The notes under the pieces are model-generated. The model was not told the DNA's origin and did not search any database. It saw only the letters and a program-made list of their open reading frames with translations. The translations under genes and the position numbers were made by a program. Below are positions 6,704 through 14,863 of a stretch of 26,231 nucleotides of DNA, one piece after another. The stretch is taken from positions 1 through 26,231 of the forward strand of contig JAEEVB010000003.1 in NCBI GenBank assembly GCA_016287065.1, read 5' to 3'. Each line of letters begins with the position of its first letter. The stretch's first letter is position 1. Origin of the DNA: Muribaculaceae bacterium (GTDB taxonomy: Bacteria; Bacteroidota; Bacteroidia; Bacteroidales; Muribaculaceae).

Positions 6704-8203
6704 TTACTTGCGGGGGACTTTGGCGATGGGAGCCGCATCGGCAGCACTCATGAAATAGCGCAACATGAATATACCCTTGTCGTAGCCCTTGGTGATGGCA
6801 GTGCCACGGTCGCTCACAAACACGTTGTCGCCACGGCTCACAAAGCCAGTGCGCCCCATGTTCTGTGTAAGGAAGGCATCGAGCTGAGCCTCAGTGGCGT
6901 TGTCATAGGAATTGGCATCGAACTCGATGCTCACATATTTCACGGGTGTAGCGAAGTTGAACTCACCACCGCTGACAATGGGACCAGCAAACTCATAGGT
7001 GAGTTTGAGTGGTGCAAGGAAGTTCACAAGATTGGTCTTGCCCTCATACTGCTCGGGATGCGTACCGTCAAGAGCCTGATAGAAGTCGCCCACCTTGGCA
7101 CCTACAGGCACGCCCGTCACTTGATTTTCATCAAAGAGGGTGAGCATGTTAGAAGCTGTGATAGTCGGGTCGATGTACCCACGTGCAGCCACGCCATTGG
7201 GCGTGCCATTAGCATGAATAATCTTCACATTGCCCACTTTGTTGCCTTTCTTGTCGATAAGATAGTGCGTCACGCCGTCTTCGCTCACCATGTATCGGTC
7301 GGCATTCAGGTCTATAACGTTCTGGTACTTGACAGGAACAATACTGTCGGCACTCGCATTGACCACACCCATCTTCTCGCCACGGAACACGATGAAATTG
7401 CCCGAACCCTCCATCATGGCATTGTCATAAGATGCCTTCTTGATGGCCTCAGGTGTCTTGAAGGGATTCTCCACCTCTTTGCCCTCGGCATTGAGGCACA
7501 CTACGGTGTCGCGTTTAGCAGCAGGTATAACACCACTCTTGAAGTAGTTGACCACGGGACGATACATAGTAGAATTGGTCTGGAACTGCTCGTTGCCTTT
7601 CTTGTCGATGAAAGAGATATCGATAATGGAGTCTTGCTGCTGCGACATCACTACTGCATAGTCATCGAACATGAATGGCTCGGCCTTGTCGTAGCGTGCC
7701 GGAATCACCATTTCGCCACTAGTGTTGATGTAGCCATACTTGTTGCTGGTAGTGTGCACAATGGCAAGACCACGGCTGAAGATGGAGCACTCGATGATGC
7801 TGTCGCCCAGTTGAGCCACAGGTTCACATTGCTTGTTGATGATGCACAAGTTCTCTCCCTTCACGCTAGCTGCAGCATAGCCATCGGCCGAAAATTCGGT
7901 CACACTGCCATAGTGCTTCTTGTTAACGGGATTCTTCAGGTCACTCACGTTGTAGTAGTCGTAGGTTCCCTCATCGTTAAGCACAAAGAACATATCGCTT
8001 ACAATGGCCGACGGTGCGTTGGTAAACACGTCCTTCGCCAGCAGTTCACCGCTCTCGATGTCAAGTATGCTCCATTTCTCAGAGCCCTGAACCATCACGG
8101 GCAAATAGTGGGTATTGTAGGGGTAGTTGTCGTTTGATTTGTTACATGCTCCCAGCCCCAACAGCAGGAAGATAGTGAGAATGAATATGAAATGCCTGTT
8201 CAT
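6704..8203 (-). CDS. WG-repeat-containing lipoprotein
   Basis: 499 residues from the ATG at 8203. This start gives a clean lipoprotein signal, MNRHFIFILTIFLLLGLGAC, with lipobox L-G-A-C and acylated C20; the longer frame to 8302 adds an unlikely extension that runs across the candidate promoter. The body contains degenerate WG/KWG-type repeats, for example KYGYINTSGEMVIPARYDKAE, MGVVNASADSIVPVKYQNV and DISFIDKKGNEQFQ, each about 45-60 residues apart, which are known to build a beta-propeller-like fold. Residues after about 370 are not WG repeats and end in a segment beginning ATEAQLDAFLTQNMGRTGF. Exported, probably outer-membrane anchored; ligand unknown. It is divergent from the AgcS transporter and has its own terminator. 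Confidence 0.85.
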   Translation of the reverse strand: MNRHFIFILTIFLLLGLGACNKSNDNYPYNTHYLPVMVQGSEKWSILDIESGELLAKDVFTNAPSAIVSDMFFVLNDEGTYDYYNVSDLKNPVNKKHYGSVTEFSADGYAAASVKGENLCIINKQCEPVAQLGDSIIECSIFSRGLAIVHTTSNKYGYINTSGEMVIPARYDKAEPFMFDDYAVVMSQQQDSIIDISFIDKKGNEQFQTNSTMYRPVVNYFKSGVIPAAKRDTVVCLNAEGKEVENPFKTPEAIKKASYDNAMMEGSGNFIVFRGEKMGVVNASADSIVPVKYQNVIDLNADRYMVSEDGVTHYLIDKKGNKVGNVKIIHANGTPNGVAARGYIDPTITASNMLTLFDENQVTGVPVGAKVGDFYQALDGTHPEQYEGKTNLVNFLAPLKLTYEFAGPIVSGGEFNFATPVKYVSIEFDANSYDNATEAQLDAFLTQNMGRTGFVSRGDNVFVSDRGTAITKGYDKGIFMLRYFMSAADAAPIAKVPRK

Positions 8204-8271
8204 AGGAAAAAATGTTTTTAAAATTGAATGCACAAAGCCGTTCAATGACCATCGTGCTAATAAATCGGGTG

Positions 8272-8279
8272 CAAAACTA
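8272..8279 (-). promoter_or_regulatory. Candidate -7 element for the WG-repeat gene
   Basis: TAGTTTTG on the minus strand matches TAnnTTTG, 68 nt upstream of the ATG at 8203. No clear TTG or TTTG is present 19-21 nt further upstream, so confidence is moderate. The element lies inside the longer open frame and so supports the shorter start. Confidence 0.45.
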
Positions 8280-8332
8280 CAAAATATTTTTCGCTTTTTC
8301 ACATCGTTAAGTGAAAAGTGAAGAAAAATTAT

Positions 8333-8340
8333 TATCTTTG
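8333..8340 (+). promoter_or_regulatory. -7 element for the AgcS transporter gene
   Basis: TATCTTTG is a full match to TAnnTTTG. It lies 43 nt upstream of the ATG at 8384 and downstream of the ATG at 8318, so transcription would begin after 8318; this decides for the shorter protein. The -33 box is poor (GTTAAG at 8306). Confidence 0.6.
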
Positions 8341-8383
8341 CTTTTTAATAACTGGTGAAAAACCACCTGAAAAACGAAACCAG

Positions 8384-9784
8384 ATGGATTATATAAATAC
8401 TTTTTTTAAAGACTTCAGCGCGTTGCTTTGGGGATGGCCCATGGTTATACTGCTATTGGGCACGCACCTGTTCCTCACCTTCAGGCTCAGAGTGCCGCAA
8501 CGCAAACTGCTCAAGGCCATTAAACTCTCGGTGAAGAAAGACGACGGTGCCAGTGGCGATGTGTCGCAGTTTGGCGCTCTTGCCACGGCCCTTGCCGCTA
8601 CCATTGGCACCGGCAACATCATTGGCGTGGCCACGGCTGTGGCCCTGGGTGGCCCTGGTGCCGTGCTGTGGTGCTGGCTCACGGGTGTGTTTGGCATCGC
8701 CACAAAGTATTCCGAGGGTCTGCTCGCCATCAAGTATCGCGTGAAGACGCCCGACGGCAAGATGCTGGGCGGTCCTATGTATGCGCTGGAGCGCGGACTG
8801 GGGCTGAAGTGGCTCGCCGTGCTGTTTGCCATCTTCACCGCCATTGCTGCCTTCGGCATTGGTAGCTCAGTTCAAAGCAATGCCATAGCCACGATAGCCC
8901 ATGAATCCTACGGCATCTCGCCCTACATTGTGGGCGCCGTGGTCTGTGCGCTTGTGGCGGCCGTAGTGCTGGGCGGCGTGAAGAGCATAGCCCGCGTGTG
9001 CAGCCTCATGGTGCCGTTCATGGCAGCTTTTTATGTGCTGGGCTGCATCTACATCTTGTTCATGAATGGCCAGTATCTCTGGCCCGCCATTAAACTCATT
9101 GGTGAGTCGGCCTTCACACCGCAGGCGGCAGGCGGAGGCTTTGTGGGCACCACGGTAATCATGGCTGCCCGATACGGCATCTCGCGAGGCCTGTTCAGCA
9201 ACGAATCGGGTCTGGGTTCGGCTCCCATTGTGGCAGCAGCGGCTCAAACGCGCAACCCGGTGCGTCAGGCACTGGTTTCGGCCACCGGCACCTTTTGGGA
9301 CACAGTGGTGATTTGCGCCCTTACTGGTCTGGTGGTGGTGAGCAGCATTCTCGCCTTCCCCGACATTTCAGCAACCGATGGTGCAGTTCTCACCAAGATG
9401 GCGTTCAGCAAAATCCCCTATGTGGGCACACCCCTGCTCTCCTTCGGCTTGCTTACCTTTGCTTTCACCACCATTCTGGGCTGGTGCTATTATGGCGAAA
9501 AAGCCGTGGAATATCTGGGAGGGCAACGTTGGACCTATGCCTACCGCGTTGTCTACATTGGCGTTGCATTTGCAGGTTGTGTTGTGAATCTCGACATCGT
9601 GTGGAGCATATCTGACTGCACCAATGCGCTCATGGCACTGCCCAACATCGTGGCACTCCTGCTGCTGAGCGGCATTGTGGCTCGGGAAACCAAGAAATAC
9701 CTGTGGAGTAACCAGCTCGACATGCACATGGGCGATGAAACATCACCCGAACGATTATATCTCTTTAAAAAGAAAAAGTCATGA
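8384..9784 (+). CDS. Alanine/sodium (AgcS family) amino-acid symporter
   Basis: 466 residues from the ATG at 8384 (MDYINTFFKDFSALLWGWPM), the usual length and N-terminus for the family. AgcS proteins import alanine or glycine with Na+ or H+ through the inner membrane. The family signature ATIGTGNIIGVATAVALGG is at about 72-90, followed by PGAVLWCWLTGVFGIATKYSE and, later, the conserved GISRGLFSNESGLGSAPI and GWCYYGEKAVEYL blocks. Many hydrophobic segments, roughly ten, are visible. The upstream ATG at 8318 would add 22 polar residues with no family match. It overlaps the next gene by 4 nt (ATGA), so the two are translated together. Exact substrate not readable. Confidence 0.93.
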   Translation: MDYINTFFKDFSALLWGWPMVILLLGTHLFLTFRLRVPQRKLLKAIKLSVKKDDGASGDVSQFGALATALAATIGTGNIIGVATAVALGGPGAVLWCWLTGVFGIATKYSEGLLAIKYRVKTPDGKMLGGPMYALERGLGLKWLAVLFAIFTAIAAFGIGSSVQSNAIATIAHESYGISPYIVGAVVCALVAAVVLGGVKSIARVCSLMVPFMAAFYVLGCIYILFMNGQYLWPAIKLIGESAFTPQAAGGGFVGTTVIMAARYGISRGLFSNESGLGSAPIVAAAAQTRNPVRQALVSATGTFWDTVVICALTGLVVVSSILAFPDISATDGAVLTKMAFSKIPYVGTPLLSFGLLTFAFTTILGWCYYGEKAVEYLGGQRWTYAYRVVYIGVAFAGCVVNLDIVWSISDCTNALMALPNIVALLLLSGIVARETKKYLWSNQLDMHMGDETSPERLYLFKKKKS

Positions 9785-10548
9785 AAATTCAATATGCATC
9801 TGACCTGCATCTGGAATTTGACCAGAATACGCAATGGCTCAACGAAACACCGCTGGAAGTGACCGGCGATGTGCTGGTGCTTGCCGGCGATGTCACCATC
9901 TTTGGCGACGAGGAACTCGAGAACCACCCTTTCTTTGACTGGTGCGCTGAGCATTATCGCGAGACCTTGCTGGTGCCAGGCAATCATGAGTACTACGACG
10001 GAGTGGAAATGCGCGACACGCTCAGCGACTTTGAGAAGCTGCTGCGTCCCAATGTGCGATACCTGAATAACCGCAGCATCGTGCTCGACGACATCGAGTT
10101 TTTCATCACCACCCTGTGGAGCAAGGTAAAGCCCGAAAACGAGGCCTGGATTGAGCGATGCATGACCGACTGTCGCCGCAGCGTGCTCGATGGACATCCT
10201 TTGCGTGGAGCCGACTATACCCAGCTGCATGAACTATGCTTCAACTGGCTCGACAATGCATTGAAGCAGTCTAACGCCAAGCGTAAAGTGGTGGTAACGC
10301 ATCACAGTCCGGTGAATTACGAAGATCCCGCATTTGCCACCAACAACTTGACCGACACCTTCATCGTTCCGCTTGAGGATTATATAGAACAGAGCGATAT
10401 CGACGCATGGATTTTCGGGCACACACACTACAACGCCGCCCAAGGAGTACAACTGGGCAAGACCCACATCTGCACGAATCAACTCGGCTATGTGATGTAT
10501 GGCATCTGCGGCGGTTTCGACCTCGGCCGCTTCATCGACCTCGACTAA
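9781..10548 (+). CDS. Metallophosphoesterase (calcineurin-like)
   Basis: 255 residues. The metal-binding motifs of the calcineurin-like phosphoesterase fold appear in order: D8 and H10 in SDLHLEF, D37 in LAGDVTIFGDEE, N68-H69 in PGNHEYYDG, H174-H175 in VVTHHSPVN, and H214-H216 in FGHTHYN. The fold binds two metal ions and hydrolyses phosphate esters; the substrate cannot be deduced. No signal peptide, so cytoplasmic. The start codon overlaps the stop of the AgcS gene (ATGA), which suggests a two-gene operon; no functional link between amino-acid transport and this enzyme is evident. It converges with the DUF2027-Smr gene with a 47-nt gap. Confidence 0.9.
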   Translation: MKIQYASDLHLEFDQNTQWLNETPLEVTGDVLVLAGDVTIFGDEELENHPFFDWCAEHYRETLLVPGNHEYYDGVEMRDTLSDFEKLLRPNVRYLNNRSIVLDDIEFFITTLWSKVKPENEAWIERCMTDCRRSVLDGHPLRGADYTQLHELCFNWLDNALKQSNAKRKVVVTHHSPVNYEDPAFATNNLTDTFIVPLEDYIEQSDIDAWIFGHTHYNAAQGVQLGKTHICTNQLGYVMYGICGGFDLGRFIDLD

Positions 10549-10595
10549 GCATTTTCTGTGAAAATCTCCCGAATTTCCTGATAACAGCCAACTTA

Positions 10596-11672
10596 TTATT
10601 TGTGAATGGTGACCTGGGTGGCACCGAAGCCATATTCGCGGAAACTAGCATCCTGAACGGCGCAGCGCGGGTAGCGGCGACGTAACTCGTCGAGCAGTGC
10701 ACGGCGCAGCACGCCCTCGCCCTTGCCATGGATGAACACGATCTTCTGTCCCAACTTGTTCTTGTTGGCCTCCATCACTTCACGGAACTTGTCGAGCTGG
10801 CAGTTGAGCATATCGGTGTGCGAGAGTCCGCTCAGGTTGTCGATCAATTCAGCGATGTGCAGGTCTTGCACAATGAGTTCGTCGGGCTTTTTAGAGGGCT
10901 TCGAGTGAGTTGGTTTCTTGTCTTGCCGCTCCTGTCGCTTTTTCTCGCGCATGGCTGCCTCGAGTTCGCTGCTGTCGATGTGCATCATACGTGCCGGGCG
11001 ATCGTCGGTCACAATCTTGAGTTCAATGACGGGATCGTCGAAATAGTCACTGGCATGGAAGCAATGCAGCTTGTAGAACTTGGTCACATCGAGGCGCTGC
11101 TCTACCAGCGCGGGGTTCTTGAGCCTGAAACCCTTGCCTTGCTTGAAAGCCACATATTGCACAGCCACATGGGTCATGCTGTTGAGGTCGTCATGCCCAA
11201 ACTCGTCGAGTTGCAGTTGAATGTTAGGCTCTACGAGACCATGATAGCGGGTGGTCCACTCCAGCGACTCGTCGCCACGGGTCATATAGGTGAAATACAG
11301 ATAGTAATTACTGTCATTCACTAGATTGGAGTAGAATGTTGTGGTATTCAGGTGCTTGATTTCCTTGGCCTCATAAGCGAGCACCACATTCAGCACCTCG
11401 CCCTCCTCGGTCTCGAATACGGGTTCCTGTGGTGTGGGCAGGGCAGGTTTGGTGGGTTTATCGGGCTCCACCAGACGCGTCTTGATGTCGAGAGGTTTCT
11501 CGTAGGTCATGGCACGACTCTTCTCGTGGTCAACTACCACCACATCACGCGCTTGGGCGGGACGCTCAAAGCCGTCCTCGTCTTCCACATACACCATTTT
11601 GCCGTCGATGCGGGTCACGCGGCCCCCTCCCACATCGTTCAGGAAGCGTACTATATCGTTTACTTTAACCAT
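10596..11672 (-). CDS. DUF2027 and Smr domain protein
   Basis: 358 residues. The N-terminal 100 or so residues (MVKVNDIVRFLNDVGGGRV, then DGFERPAQARDVVVV) fit DUF2027, a family found mostly in Bacteroidetes. A beta-rich middle follows at about 95-230, then a charged linker at 235-265 rich in Lys, Arg and Gln. The C-terminus is an Smr domain: DLHIAELID at 270-278 and the core FIHGKGEGVLRRAL at 313-326. Smr domains occur in MutS2 and act as nucleases or ribosome-associated RNA cleavage modules. A cytoplasmic nucleic-acid role is likely but not shown. It has its own promoter. Confidence 0.88.
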   Translation of the reverse strand: MVKVNDIVRFLNDVGGGRVTRIDGKMVYVEDEDGFERPAQARDVVVVDHEKSRAMTYEKPLDIKTRLVEPDKPTKPALPTPQEPVFETEEGEVLNVVLAYEAKEIKHLNTTTFYSNLVNDSNYYLYFTYMTRGDESLEWTTRYHGLVEPNIQLQLDEFGHDDLNSMTHVAVQYVAFKQGKGFRLKNPALVEQRLDVTKFYKLHCFHASDYFDDPVIELKIVTDDRPARMMHIDSSELEAAMREKKRQERQDKKPTHSKPSKKPDELIVQDLHIAELIDNLSGLSHTDMLNCQLDKFREVMEANKNKLGQKIVFIHGKGEGVLRRALLDELRRRYPRCAVQDASFREYGFGATQVTIHK

Positions 11673-11701
11673 ATCATTCAGTTTTTATGCTTATTCTACC
11701 G

Positions 11702-11732
11702 CAAATTTACACCTTTTTCTCACTCCCACAAA
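11702..11732 (-). promoter_or_regulatory. Promoter of the DUF2027-Smr gene
   Basis: TTTG (11729-11732, minus strand), 19 nt, then TAAATTTG (11702-11709): a full match to the Bacteroidetes vegetative promoter, 30 nt upstream of the start codon. It begins 14 nt past the stop of the ATPase gene, so the two genes are separate transcription units although they run in the same direction. Confidence 0.75.
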
Positions 11733-11746
11733 ACCTCTCGTGAAAA

Positions 11747-12952
11747 TCAGTAGGTGAAACCAAACAGCCACAAGGGAATGCGGTTTCCTTGACCAATCTC
11801 AGTATCATCTACAGCAAGGAAACTATTGGGAATGTCGGCAATCTGTTCAAAAGTCTTCTTTCTACCACCAACCTCAAACAAGAAACGGTCATCTATCATA
11901 AAATCACCTTTAAGAGGGCTCTTCACATCATGTTCAGCCATCATCTGAGTCATGAAAAAGGTTTCACGCTCGTTGCCTTTATTCACTTGAGGGCAAAGCA
12001 CATGCATCAGGTTAGTGTTACCCAAGTAAATCTTATCAGGCTTATATAAGAATTTATAGTTTTTTGCCTTGGAGGTGAGTAAAGATAGTATTTGAGCCTT
12101 ATCGAGCGAATACAGCATGCGAAGCCCAAGTTCATTATTGGTGGCCAATTGGCGCCATAGTTCTGACATTTTGGGTTCGAATGGAACACGCTCGCTAATA
12201 ATCATCACCAGTTTTTTCACCTTTTGAATTGTCTCAAATGTCATATTCTCAACTGCAGGCAGATCATTCTCTATCACCACTGATACAGTCTCTCGCAAAC
12301 GAGCTGGGTAGTCAACGCCCGACTCACGATAGAAAGGATAATAACCATGAGAAAGGTAGTCCTCAAAATGTGATGCCAATTTGGTTTTTTGCACAATTCG
12401 CATTGCATGTTGCACATGGTGCTGCAGCAAGTCATCAAAGGGGATGGGCTCTACATGTACAATATCTTCAAAAGCCAAATACTCACGAAACGACATGCCA
12501 TAGAGCATGTAAGTGGTCTGACGACGAGATAAATCAACTTTTCCGTAATCCATCAAAAGCAGCGAACTGCTTGTGTAAACCACGCTCAAGTCGGGATAAT
12601 TATCATAAATATTTTTTAATGTCTCAGACCATTGCTCATAGCGGTGCACTTCATCAAGGTATAGGCGGGTAATTCCATGCTGGTCGGCCCATTCAACAAG
12701 GTCCAACAACGAATGAGTGGCAAACCAGAAATCATCGAGTGAAGCATAGAGTGTCTTATCAATATCCTCATAATTTTCCAAAATATGCTGGAGGAGCATG
12801 GTTGTTTTCCCTACACCACGAGCACCTTTGATGCCAATGATGCGGGCATCCCAATTGATTTGATTGTATAGATACCTCTTAAATCGCAAGTTAATACTAC
12901 CTATCTTGCGATGGTAATTGTTGATGAGAGATTGCATTTCTATCGCATCCAT
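11747..12952 (-). CDS. AAA ATPase of the AAA_14/DUF4143 type
   Basis: 401 residues. A Walker A motif GARGVGKTT is at 43-51 and a Walker B-like RLYLDEVHRYEQW around D100-E101, then a sensor-type VVYTSSSLLLMDYG segment. The C-terminal half (FEVGGRKKTFEQIADIPNSF) fits the nuclease-like DUF4143 part of this family. Members are abundant and often multi-copy in Bacteroidales; their function is unclear, and some have been linked to toxin-antitoxin or defence-like contexts, which this gene does not show. The gene and its flanks are visibly more AT-rich than the neighbours (about 45% GC in lines sampled by eye against above 50%), suggesting a separate origin. ATG at 12952 chosen; M6 is an alternative. 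Confidence 0.87.
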   Translation of the reverse strand: MDAIEMQSLINNYHRKIGSINLRFKRYLYNQINWDARIIGIKGARGVGKTTMLLQHILENYEDIDKTLYASLDDFWFATHSLLDLVEWADQHGITRLYLDEVHRYEQWSETLKNIYDNYPDLSVVYTSSSLLLMDYGKVDLSRRQTTYMLYGMSFREYLAFEDIVHVEPIPFDDLLQHHVQHAMRIVQKTKLASHFEDYLSHGYYPFYRESGVDYPARLRETVSVVIENDLPAVENMTFETIQKVKKLVMIISERVPFEPKMSELWRQLATNNELGLRMLYSLDKAQILSLLTSKAKNYKFLYKPDKIYLGNTNLMHVLCPQVNKGNERETFFMTQMMAEHDVKSPLKGDFMIDDRFLFEVGGRKKTFEQIADIPNSFLAVDDTEIGQGNRIPLWLFGFTY

Positions 12953-12980
12953 AAGTGAAACAATTTGAATAATTACAGTG

Positions 12981-13011
12981 CAAATATAGTTTTTTACAGT
13001 TGAAACTGCAA
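12981..13011 (-). promoter_or_regulatory. Promoter of the AAA ATPase gene
   Basis: TTG (13009-13011, minus strand), 20 nt, then TATATTTG (12981-12988), a full Bacteroidetes-type match, 28 nt upstream of the start codon. A short dyad AGTTGAAACT (12998-13007) lies in the spacer. Confidence 0.72.
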
Positions 13012-13041
13012 GAAATTGAGCTATTTTTATAGTTTAAACTA
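12998..13041. promoter_or_regulatory. Candidate paired operator at the ATPase promoter
   Basis: AGTTGAAACT at 12998-13007 and AGTTTAAACT at 13031-13040 share nine of ten bases; the second sits in a perfect 12-bp palindrome (13030-13041). They start 33 nt apart, about three helical turns, and the first lies between the -33 and -7 boxes. This arrangement fits a repressor binding site, but no binding protein is known. Confidence 0.4.
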
Positions 13042-13154
13042 CAAAATTTATTGATTTTTTATATTTCCAACTATAAAAATTCGCCATTTTTTGCATTTCA
13101 AGATGCAAAAAACAGTTGCACAATCTAAGTCATTCTCATCACGATTGAAGCACC

Positions 13155-13208
13155 ACAACAAAAACAAACTGCTGGCGGGATGAGCAGATGCCCTTTTTCC
13201 GCCAGCAG
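13155..13208 (-). terminator. Rho-independent terminator of the Gly/Arg-rich protein gene
   Basis: A perfect 10-bp stem, CTGCTGGCGG (13169-13178) with CCGCCAGCAG (13199-13208), encloses a 20-nt loop. In minus-strand RNA it is followed at once by a U-rich tail (TTTGTTTTTGTTG). It lies 57 nt after the stop codon at 13266. Confidence 0.8.
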
Positions 13209-13265
13209 CCTAATCTACACGAAACTACTATGTGCGATATATATGGATGAAATATAGAGTTTAAA

Positions 13266-14702
13266 TCAATAGCCGAATGAGAGGGCTGTGTAGTAGCGAC
13301 CGGCATCGTGATTCAGGCTCAGTGTGATGTAGCCGCGACCATCACCACCCACCCAGGTGACCTGAGGATAAGCACCTCGCACATAGCTTACAGGATTGCC
13401 GTAGCTAGTGCACAGGCGTCGATACAGGCGATTGTAGCGAGCACGGTCGTTGTAACCCGTGACGATGGCAAACTGTGCATAGTTGAGCTGGTTGTAGTCG
13501 TCGTAGCGCAGCATCACATCAGGCCACTCGTAGTCGAACAGGGGCACATCACGCAGATAAACGATATTGTCGTAGTAACCATCGATGTTGAACCCGTTAT
13601 AGTAGAGGTAGTCGAGCGAAGCATCATAGAGAGTGCCAAAGAACAGGCCCAGGATGCCATCAACGATGGGTGCATTGCGGTAAGGACGGAAGCCGTAGGG
13701 GATCGTGGGACGATAGTACCAGATGGTGTGACGATAAGGTCTCACAGGAGGCATGATGGGACGGTTCCAGCCATAGCGATAGTGGTCGTAGAAGCGATCG
13801 TGGTGCGGTCCGTGCGGACGGAATCCATCATGATAGCGATACTGGTGGTAACGGCTGAATCGGTTGGGGTCACCACCTCCGGGGCGTTCGTGATGCGGAC
13901 GATTGTCGGGACGAGCATTGAAGCCACCGGGACGATCCTTGCCACCATGATTGCCTCCGCGGTTGTCAGGACGGTTGAAGTGATTGCCATGACCATCGTG
14001 GTTGCTATTGCCACCGCGACCCGGACGATTGCCATAATTGCCGCTGCCGCCTCGATTGCCGTCTCGGTCGTTTCCTCCACGACCCGGGCGATTACCATAG
14101 TTGCCGTCGTTATTACCGCCACGACCCGGGCGATTGCCATAGTTGCCAGTGCCACCGCGATTATTGTCACGGTCATTGCCACCGCGGTTGTCGATGCCGC
14201 TACCACCGCGATTACGGTCGTTTATGGAACGAGACTCGCCACGTGAAACCGACCCATTGTTGAACGAGGGCCTCTCCGTTCTGATGTCGGGAGCTACAGA
14301 GCGATTGCGTAAAGTGCTGGGACGCGATGAAGTGCTGCCACCCGAGTAGCCGCTGCCCGAGTGACCACCACCCGAATAGTTGCCACCGCCATGGTGACTG
14401 CCACCTGAATCACGGCCAGGATTCCGGCCCGATGACGACGAAGAGGGGCGATTATAGGAACCGCCATTGCTCTGGCCACGGTTCACTGTAGAGCGTTCGC
14501 GACCCGAAGAAACCGACGGAGCTGCGTCGTGACGCATCGAAGAAGATGGGCGCTCCACACGCTCACGAGGAGCCGAAGAGTGACTCTGACTTTGACTGCC
14601 GCCGCGTGGCTGGCGGTGCTGGGCAAGTGCCGGCGTGGTGGCTATCATGCCACCCAGCAGCATAGCTGCCGCAATTGTTCTAAAAGTAAAATGTATCTTC
14701 AT
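13266..14702 (-). CDS. Secreted Gly/Arg/Asn-rich repeat protein
   Basis: 478 residues. Signal peptide MKIHFTFRTIAAAMLLGGMI, cut near TTPALAQ. Residues 30-315 are of low complexity, rich in Gly, Arg, Ser, Asn and His. Within this, YGNRPGRGG occurs three times, at 188-196, 202-210 and 223-231, with many NDRDGNRGG-like spacers. The C-terminal 160 residues (about 315-478) are different: Tyr- and Arg-rich and apparently folded, with DGILGLFFGTLYDASLDYLY, and they end in AGRYYTALSFGY. The protein is strongly basic, so it may bind nucleic acid, polyanions or the cell surface; this is inference. The family is not recognised. A plus-strand frame across it is an artefact of the repeats. A strong terminator follows; the gene starts 161 nt after SusD. 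Confidence 0.8.
   Translation of the reverse strand: MKIHFTFRTIAAAMLLGGMIATTPALAQHRQPRGGSQSQSHSSAPRERVERPSSSMRHDAAPSVSSGRERSTVNRGQSNGGSYNRPSSSSSGRNPGRDSGGSHHGGGNYSGGGHSGSGYSGGSTSSRPSTLRNRSVAPDIRTERPSFNNGSVSRGESRSINDRNRGGSGIDNRGGNDRDNNRGGTGNYGNRPGRGGNNDGNYGNRPGRGGNDRDGNRGGSGNYGNRPGRGGNSNHDGHGNHFNRPDNRGGNHGGKDRPGGFNARPDNRPHHERPGGGDPNRFSRYHQYRYHDGFRPHGPHHDRFYDHYRYGWNRPIMPPVRPYRHTIWYYRPTIPYGFRPYRNAPIVDGILGLFFGTLYDASLDYLYYNGFNIDGYYDNIVYLRDVPLFDYEWPDVMLRYDDYNQLNYAQFAIVTGYNDRARYNRLYRRLCTSYGNPVSYVRGAYPQVTWVGGDGRGYITLSLNHDAGRYYTALSFGY
14023..14142. repeat. In-gene DNA repeats encoding YGNRPGRGG
   Basis: Three near-identical DNA segments encoding YGNRPGRGG lie in this part of the repeat region. They are 14 and 21 codons apart and differ by single bases (CCCGGACGATTGCC, CCCGGGCGATTACC, CCCGGGCGATTGCC on plus). 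Their similarity at the DNA level suggests recent duplication and possible length variation between strains. Confidence 0.65.
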
Positions 14703-14863
14703 AGTGGTAATTATTTATTGTTTTCAGCTTGATGTTATTTGTCGCCAATGGTTTTGTGATACTATGACTCGCTAAACCGCGTTTCGTTTAATCCATTAAC
14801 CCATTAACAAGACAAACAGGGCTTTTTTACCGACAAATACCTGCTTTTTATCGTCGTTGTTAA

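Larger units (their letters stand above)
12953..13265. other. 313-nt AT-rich gap between the ATPase and the Gly/Arg-rich gene
   Basis: Holds, from left to right, the ATPase promoter, the two dyads described above, an A/T hairpin at 13087-13112 (10-bp arms, TTTTTTGCAT and ATGCAAAAAA), and the terminator at 13155-13208. No further coding region is seen. Confidence 0.6.

Noticed and set aside
10551..10565. ATTTTC/GAAAAT dyad between the metallophosphoesterase and the Smr gene as a bidirectional terminator
   Set aside because: Six mostly A-T pairs around a 3-nt loop with no U-tract are too weak.
13087..13112. A/T hairpin TTTTTTGCAT/ATGCAAAAAA as a terminator
   Set aside because: Stem has only two G-C pairs and no separate U-tract after a stable stem; a real terminator lies at 13155-13208.
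13308..14246. 312-codon plus-strand frame opposite the Gly/Arg-rich gene
   Set aside because: It is a Val/Ile/Ala/Thr low-complexity shadow of the repeat region; the minus-strand gene has a signal peptide, folded C-terminus and terminator.
14821..14863. Possible terminator after SusD
   Set aside because: Only a 4-bp CAGG/CCTG pairing is found; T-runs are present but no stable stem.
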